This document shows, piece after piece, positions 18,862 to 23,558 of a DNA stretch of 23,558 bases (the stretch's first letter is position 1; the number at the start of each line of letters is the position of its first letter). This stretch comes from Falciphora oryzae. Lineage: Eukaryota; Ascomycota; Sordariomycetes; Magnaporthales; Magnaporthaceae. The notes beneath the pieces were generated by a model. It saw nothing but the letters and a program-made list of their open reading frames with translations, was not told the origin of the DNA and did no database searches. The stretch covers positions 434,190 through 457,747 of the forward strand of contig JNVV01000016.1 of NCBI GenBank assembly GCA_000733355.1, in the 5' to 3' direction. The translations under genes and the position numbers were made by a program.

Positions 18862-20517
18862 ATGGCAAACAAAAGCGACGAACGCAAGATTGTTCTAACC
18901 CTTCAAGCGATTGCATCGAACCCACAGTTAAGCATCCGGAGCGCCGCCAAAATCTATGAAGTCGACTTTTCCACTCTCGCCCGGCGGAAGCGCGGTCAAC
19001 CTGCTCGACGCGACAGCAAAACCAACTGTCGCAAATTAACAGAATCCGAAAAGGAGGCGCTTATCAAATACATACTCGAGCTGGATTCGCGAGCATTCCC
19101 TCCCCGGCCTTCTGGTGTTAAGGATATGGCCAACCGACTGCTCGCCGAACGCGACGCGGGCACCGTCGGGACCAACTGGGTCGCGAGGTTCGTCAAACGC
19201 CGCCCAGAGCTCGGCACGCGTTGGATTCGAAAGTACGACTACCAAAAGGCCAAATACGAAGATCCCAAGCTCGTTTCTGCGTGGTTCGACCTTATACGGA
19301 ACACTATGGCCAAATATGGCATCCAGGATAACGACATCTACAACTTCGACGAAACCGGCTTCCTCATGGGCATAATCGCCGCCGTTATGGTCATTACAAC
19401 GTCGGAAGGCCGTGGCAAAGCAAAGCTAATCCAGCCTAGCAACCGGGAATAGGCTACAGTCATTCAAGGGGTTAACTATTGCGGTTAGGCGGTCCCTCCT
19501 TTCATCATCGTCAAAAGGCAGTACCACCTGGCCAATTGGTACTCGGAAACCGACCTTCCACGCAACTGGGTCATCGCAACAAGCGCCAACGGGTGGACTA
19601 CGAACGAACTCGGCCTGAAATGGATCCAGCATTTTAACAAACACACTGCAGCTCGTTCTACGGGGTCCCACCGTCTGTTAGTGCTGGACGGACACGAAAG
19701 CCACCACTTGACGGATTTCGAGCTCTATTACCAAAAACACAACATCATTACGCTTTGCATGCCTCCGCATTCGTTTCACTTCCTTCAGCCGCTTAACGTT
19801 GGGTGCTTCGGCCCAATAAAACGGGCGTACGGTCGACAAATCGAAAACCTAATAAAATTACACGTTAGCCACGTAACCAAAGTCGAATTCCTTTCGGCGT
19901 TTAAAGCGGCATTCTTTAACTCCATGACCGAAAGAAATATTCAAAGAGGCTTCCGAAGGGCTAGCCTTGCTCCTTTCAATCCGGATTCGGTTTTAAAAAA
20001 GCTGGATATAAGGCTACGAACTCCAACTCCCCCAAAAACGCCCCTAAACGACCCCGAACCTTGGACCTCCAAAACGCCCAAAACAGCCAGGGAAGCAACT
20101 TCGCAATCTAAACACATCAAAACTCGAATCTCCAATCACCAAAGCAGCTCTCCGACACCTATACTGGCGGCTGTGGACCAATTTGCGAAAGGGGCCAAAG
20201 CAATCATACATCGGGTCAACCTTTTAGAAAAAGAGTGCTCCAAGCTACGAAGGGCGAACGAAGCACTAAGCAAACGCCGGAAGGCCAAAAAAACACGTAT
20301 CCGACTTAGAGGGTCACTTACCATCGAAGAGGTACGAGATGTTCTGGACCAGCAGGAGCTGGATGGGCAGTTACAGCAAGAAATGCGCGATCATAGGGGT
20401 CAAAAAAGGAAAGCGACGACAACTCGTCGGCGATGTGGCACCTGCGGCAAGACCGGACACAATGCGCGCACCTGTCAGGAGGAAGTAGAAATGTCTAATG
20501 TATACAGTTCTAAATAG
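18862..20517 (+). pseudogene. Fot1/pogo transposase (CENP-B-type DBD, DD35D, CCHC knuckle), two in-frame stops
   Basis: The transposase would bind the element ends and catalyse cut-and-paste transposition into TA. The frame from ATG 18862 has 551 codons before TAA-type end TAG at 20515. In order: N-terminal psq-type helix-turn-helix (about 1-45), CENP-B/Tc5-type DNA-binding region (about 60-125, with NWVARFVKRRPEL at 105-117), DDE domain with Asp163 (NFDETGF) and Asp276 (LDGHES), and the third catalytic position at 312. The spacing is the DD35D of the pogo/Fot1 group, but residue 312 is Asn (PLNVGCF, AAC at 19795). A coiled-coil-like basic stretch (about 438-478) and a CX2CX4HX4C knuckle (C525, C528, H533, C538) end the protein. 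Two TAG codons at 19450 and 19486 replace Trp. All three lesions are TG to TA, as RIP makes. The gene is therefore dead by two independent routes. Confidence 0.92.
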
Positions 20518-20626
20518 TTTGAATGGATTACTGGCGTTGTTGGGTTGGCATACGCGTCGATTGACTGGAGGTCGGCTGTAAATGTGGCACTCGGTGGTTT
20601 GTGGCACTCGGTGGTGAACCACGTTA

Positions 20627-21534
20627 TGTTTATTATATATTATAAATAACAAACGTTTTTGCAAATTTTTATAATTATATATTAATATTCGGAGGTTAAA
20701 TCGGGGATTTGCAGCGCAATTACAATGGCCAGCAGGGTCTTTTTTAGTTGGATTAGGCCCTAACTTGCGCTATAAATAGCGCTGTCAGGGCCCCAAGCTT
20801 AGTGGGTTGAATAGGCTTGTATTGCAATTAAGGGGCGCCAACAATCGCTTCCCTCATATACCCACCGACATCGATCCCGCGGGTTCTCCGCCGTAAGGGC
20901 TTCCGGTGCCGCGAGTGATTTTCCGAAAAATTATTTTGTATAGGATTTCTAAAAAATCGACCCACGGCCACCAAACCCATCTCCGCGTTAGGCTTCCAAT
21001 TTTAACTTATGCAAATTAACTTCTAATTAATTTTGTATAGGGTAAATGTGCAGGGTAGGCGAGTTAATGCGACCTACAACGACTAACTTAAGTGCTTAAG
21101 CACCCTATAAAGGTTGCAAGCTGCTTTTAAGCTCCTGGTAGGTGCTGTAGGTGCTATAAGCCACCTTTAAACACGCTATAAGCCCTGCTCGCTATTCCCC
21201 TGCACAACCCCATACTAATACAAAGTAGATAATCCAAAAAGGGTAATACAGGGTAGGTTGGGCCTATGCACTCAACCTAGCTAAATACATTAGTTCTTTT
21301 AATATTATATATATAAAATTCGTTAAAATAAAATAAAACCGGTTTTTATATTAAAACTGCCGATTTAATTAAAAAATAACAGTTGTACCGTTTTTAAAGG
21401 TTTTTATTTAAAAAGAACCGCTAAAACGAGGGCTTTATACAGATATATATATATATATTGCCCGGGTGCACGGGCCGCATCGGATTTGCATATATAAAAT
21501 ATATATATTTCCTACATATATAACCCGTTTATAT
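20627..21534. other. Intergenic with small repeats and hairpins
   Basis: No gene is supported. 20690-21000 is near-normal composition and contains an imperfect 16-17-bp stem with a TAAA loop (20756-20792). 21047-21214 is bounded by inverted GTGCAGGG...TAGCGAG-type ends. 21224-21303 is the second copy of the 85-bp repeat. 21304-21534 is AT-rich with an (AT)n run near 21444-21459. Confidence 0.5.
21224..21303 (+). repeat. 85-bp dispersed repeat, copy 2
   Basis: Same orientation and same end point (CTAAATACATTAGTTCTTTTA) as 15986-16072. It lies just after the inverted-end segment 21047-21214, which also contains a related CAGGGTAGG motif. Confidence 0.75.
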
Positions 21535-21823
21535 AACCCGGCCAAATTTAACGGTATAAAAAATTAAATAGTTTGTTAGGATTCCGTGCGATTAGGGCTT
21601 TAAAATGATATATAAATTATATTTATCGGATAAAAATTAGCTGTTTTTTACAAGGGTAATCGATCTATTTTTTACATATAAAAAAGGAAAAATATCGATT
21701 ACCCCTATATAAAACGGCCGATTTTTACGTGATAAAAATAATTTATATATTATTATAAAGCCCTAATCGCACGGAATCCCAATGAGCAATCCGATTTTTT
21801 ATACCGTTAAATTTGGCCGGGTT
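21535..21823. repeat. 289-bp foldback element
   Basis: Arms of about 125-135 bp pair with each other: AACCCGGCCAAATTTAACGG at the left (21535) against its complement ending at 21823. Inside lies a highly conserved GGATTCCGTGCGATTAGGGC (21579-21598) with its complement at about 21761-21781. Innermost, ATCGAT/ATCGAT flank a short A-rich loop. The arms have diverged between these blocks. No clear target duplication is visible, so it may be an old MITE unrelated to the ACGTGG family. Confidence 0.75.
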
Positions 21824-22728
21824 GTATACGTATATATAAAATTAATCGTTTTCGCTACCGCATGTGCCATTTCGCCGATTGCCTATATCCAAATCGGCTA
21901 ATTCGAATGCTAAAAATATAAAAAAAAATATCATTAAAAAGCCCTACTTCCCAGCAATGCCAACATCAACCCGCTTCTTTATAAAGCTAAAATTGGCCAA
22001 ATTGTAACCGAGTTCGTAAAGCACGTGCGTTTTTTTTTGTATAGGAGCCACCACATATGCGGGAAAAAATCACCTTCGTTCCTCAAACTAGATCCAGTAG
22101 AAGTTACCTGCCCCACAAAAAATCCGTGCACAGACCAGTGACTTCTTGCTAAGCCACATGAGCCACAATTTCGAGGCGGTGGGGCTCCGGCAACTGAAAA
22201 CTGGAGCATCTAGTCTGAGCCTCTGAGACTAACACACACCCCTATTGGGCGGGAGTGCTGGGTAGATCCCGCGCTTTATGATGGAAGCTGACCTTCCTTG
22301 CCACGGTTCCCGTTGGGCACTGCACGTGCGCACAGCAGCAGACCGAGTCGAGCGTCGTGCGTGTGGTCGGACGGGTGTCGTAGAACAACCGAGTGACGTG
22401 CAGTTGTCACTGCCCATATCTGGGCATAGGTAACTTCCGTTGACATATACAAAGATGAGAAAAGCAAGCAAAGCAACCCGCACATCGAGCTTAATGAAAT
22501 TCTGGTATGATCCGTCTAGCTAGCACTCCAAATACAGATAAATGGTACAGCGTCCCCAAATGACGAGGCCCAGCCGGGGCAGAAAACCTTGTGCCGGACC
22601 GAAGCGAGGTTGACAGGGAGTAGGATCCTTGGAGGGTCGCGAGCCGCGGTCCGAGGAAGGCCAGTGGATCTAGGCCCATGCCTCGCTTGGACGGAGAGGT
22701 GGGCCGGAGAGTTAAACGTGCTGAGGTC
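21824..22728. other. Boundary of the transposon block and 3' flank of the DUF1304 gene
   Basis: AT-rich sequence ends at about 22030 and composition becomes balanced from there on. 22030-22728 is unique-looking, with no convincing gene on either strand. It includes the 3' untranslated region and terminator of the minus-strand gene that ends at 22729, but I see no obvious AATAAA. Confidence 0.5.
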
Positions 22729-23094
22729 TTAGAGACCAAGCAGCACGGCGGCGGCGGAGATGGCGCCAGGGATGCCTTGGATGAAGAGGATCTTCTTGTT
22801 CGACGACAGGCCGCCGTAGACGCCGGCGACGGTGATGCAGCTTAGGAAGAAGAAGTTGATCTGCCTGGCCACATCGGGCACAGGATGCGTGAGGCCCCAC
22901 ATCAGGCCCGCCATGAGGAATCCGTTGTAAAGCCCCTGGTTGGCCGCCAGCACCTTGGTCTTCTCGGCGAACTCTTGGGTCAGTTTGAACGCCTTCCTCC
23001 CCTGCGGCTTCGTCCACAGGAACATCTCCAGGACCATGATGTAGCCGTGCAGGCCGGCCATGAGGCCCACGGCGGTGGTGCTAACGACGGGCAT
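22729..23094 (-). CDS. DUF1304 family small integral membrane protein
   Basis: A 121-residue, intron-free gene. The sequence fits the DUF1304 family of roughly 120-residue bacterial and fungal membrane proteins of unknown function. Supporting motifs are VLEMFLWTKPQGRKAF (21-36), EFAEKTKVLAANQGLYNGFL (41-60) and the overall length. Four hydrophobic segments are visible: about 3-27, 54-70, 79-97 and 102-121. No cleavable signal peptide is evident, so the first segment probably acts as a membrane anchor. The start is chosen because the family begins a few residues before the first membrane segment, and ACACC precedes the ATG, a good fungal context. Stop is TAA (22731-22729). GC-rich, normal codon use without RIP changes shows that this is a maintained host gene. 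Nothing nearby suggests a pathway. Confidence 0.88.
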   Translation of the reverse strand: MPVVSTTAVGLMAGLHGYIMVLEMFLWTKPQGRKAFKLTQEFAEKTKVLAANQGLYNGFLMAGLMWGLTHPVPDVARQINFFFLSCITVAGVYGGLSSNKKILFIQGIPGAISAAAVLLGL

Positions 23095-23558
23095 GGTGTC
23101 GGTTTGGTGTGATTGAGTCCGACTGGCGCAGTGTGTGGATTGAAGATAGTGCTGGGCTCAGTGGATCGTCGGGTTGCCTGCTGCGTGAGTGGTCTAGGCT
23201 TTTGGCGTGCGAAAGGCTGCAACCCAGTGGAATTCGCTTGCGTTTCTGGTTCGGCAAAGGTGTCTGAAATGCAGGGACAACAACGAATTTAAATAAGAGG
23301 AAAAGAGGCGAAGAAAAAACGTCAAGTATGCTCGCGAACGAGACAAGGGCTGCATAAAGGGGCAACGGGAATCGAGTGAAAGTCCAAAGAAGCGAGTCAT
23401 TGTATCACGTGAGATACGCGTGAAGGCCAAAGCGACTAAAAATGGAACCTCAGTCGTGCAACACTTCTAAGGGCGTGATCGGCTGGTCTCAGGCGGAATT
23501 TCCAACCCCTACCTCCTTGCCCGCATGTACCCATTTCCCCACCCCAAACCCCACCCCA
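23095..23558 (-). promoter_or_regulatory. Upstream region of the DUF1304 gene
   Basis: About 460 bp of non-coding sequence upstream on the minus strand. It has a CACGTG box (23406-23411), about 315 bp before the ATG, and a C-rich run at the window end. Small open frames here overlap each other and start inside the leader; I do not consider them genes. No clear TATA box is visible. Confidence 0.4.
23537..23557 (-). promoter_or_regulatory. G-quadruplex-capable tract
   Basis: On the minus strand, four runs of four G separated by 1, 3 and 1 T. This exactly meets the usual G4 pattern. It lies about 440 bp upstream of the DUF1304 start; a role in its promoter is inference. Confidence 0.6.

Larger units (their letters stand above)
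18764..20624 (+). mobile_element. Fot1/pogo-type DNA transposon, nearly intact
   Basis: An 1861-bp element flanked by TA (18762-18763, 20625-20626), as in the Tc1/mariner superfamily. The inverted ends are identical for 45 bp, starting ACGTGGTTCACCACCGAG, and each contains two tandem 17-bp units with code GTGCCAC. Further inside, the left end has a palindrome with two ACGCGT boxes and the right end one ACGCGT (20552-20557). One long transposase frame fills the element. Composition is close to normal with a few TG to TA changes, so RIP was light. Confidence 0.95.

Noticed and set aside
18996..19671. Several open frames antisense to, or out of frame with, the Fot1 transposase
   Set aside because: Shadows of a GC-rich coding frame; similar shadows occur at 15142-15390 in the other copy.
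20690..21303. Possible Helitron end (hairpin followed by CTAG)
   Set aside because: No clear TC start, the hairpins are not next to a CTRRT end, and no Rep/helicase is present.
22712..23430. Additional open frames around the DUF1304 gene on both strands
   Set aside because: They overlap the conserved gene or its leader, and none has a recognisable domain or consistent start.
23500..23558. C-rich end of the window as a possible telomere
   Set aside because: The repeats are not CCCTAA; it is an irregular C-run with G4 potential only.

Overview
The window looks like a transposon-packed, AT-rich block of a filamentous ascomycete (Pezizomycotina) genome that ends, at about 22.0 kb, in ordinary gene-bearing sequence. 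The main evidence is the signature of repeat-induced point mutation (RIP) over roughly 1-13.8 kb. CpA and TpG are almost gone and TpA is greatly enriched, while CpG is kept; in 5041-5160 I count no CA, 3 TG and about 14 TA. The element families (Tad1-like LINE, Fot1/pogo transposon, Ty3/gypsy gag, hAT-like and foldback MITEs) are typical of such fungi. I cannot name a species.

Layout. 1-563: minus-strand start of a Tad1-like LINE (LINE-1). It lies head to head, over a 252-bp spacer, with a nearly whole plus-strand LINE-1 (about 816-7350). That copy has an ORF1 gag with zinc knuckles (915-3062) and an ORF2 with endonuclease, reverse transcriptase and a C-terminal Zn domain (about 3480-7350). 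It is interrupted by two 430-bp palindromic MITEs and a hAT-like element (3836-4495). A third MITE lies at 8299-8726. 8729-10600: 5' part of a second LINE type (LINE-2, minus strand), split by a clean 285-bp solo LTR (9236-9520). 10700-12110: third LINE-1 copy (minus, gag only). 12430-13500: gypsy gag relic (minus). 13827-15670: RIP-degraded Fot1/pogo element (minus). 15673-16715: mixed non-coding sequence. 16718-17164 and 17194-17612: two more MITEs. 17615-18701: a barely mutated LINE-2 5' end. 18764-20624: a second Fot1/pogo element with an almost intact transposase. 20627-22030: repeats and foldbacks. 22729-23094: the one convincing host gene, a DUF1304 small membrane protein on the minus strand.

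How the parts relate. The five MITEs and both Fot1-like elements share the terminal ACGTGGTTCA(C/T) and a TA target duplication, so they form one transposition system. Each element carries tandem 17-bp subterminal units, and a 7-base 'code' in those units differs between elements but matches, or nearly matches, between the two ends of each element. The code of the transposase-bearing copies differs from that of all five MITEs, which suggests a set of related transposases with distinct DNA specificities. Nesting gives a relative order: LINE and gypsy copies first, then RIP, then short elements that are little mutated.

Limits: all assignments come from reading motifs by eye. Degraded element boundaries are approximate unless a target-site duplication is given.
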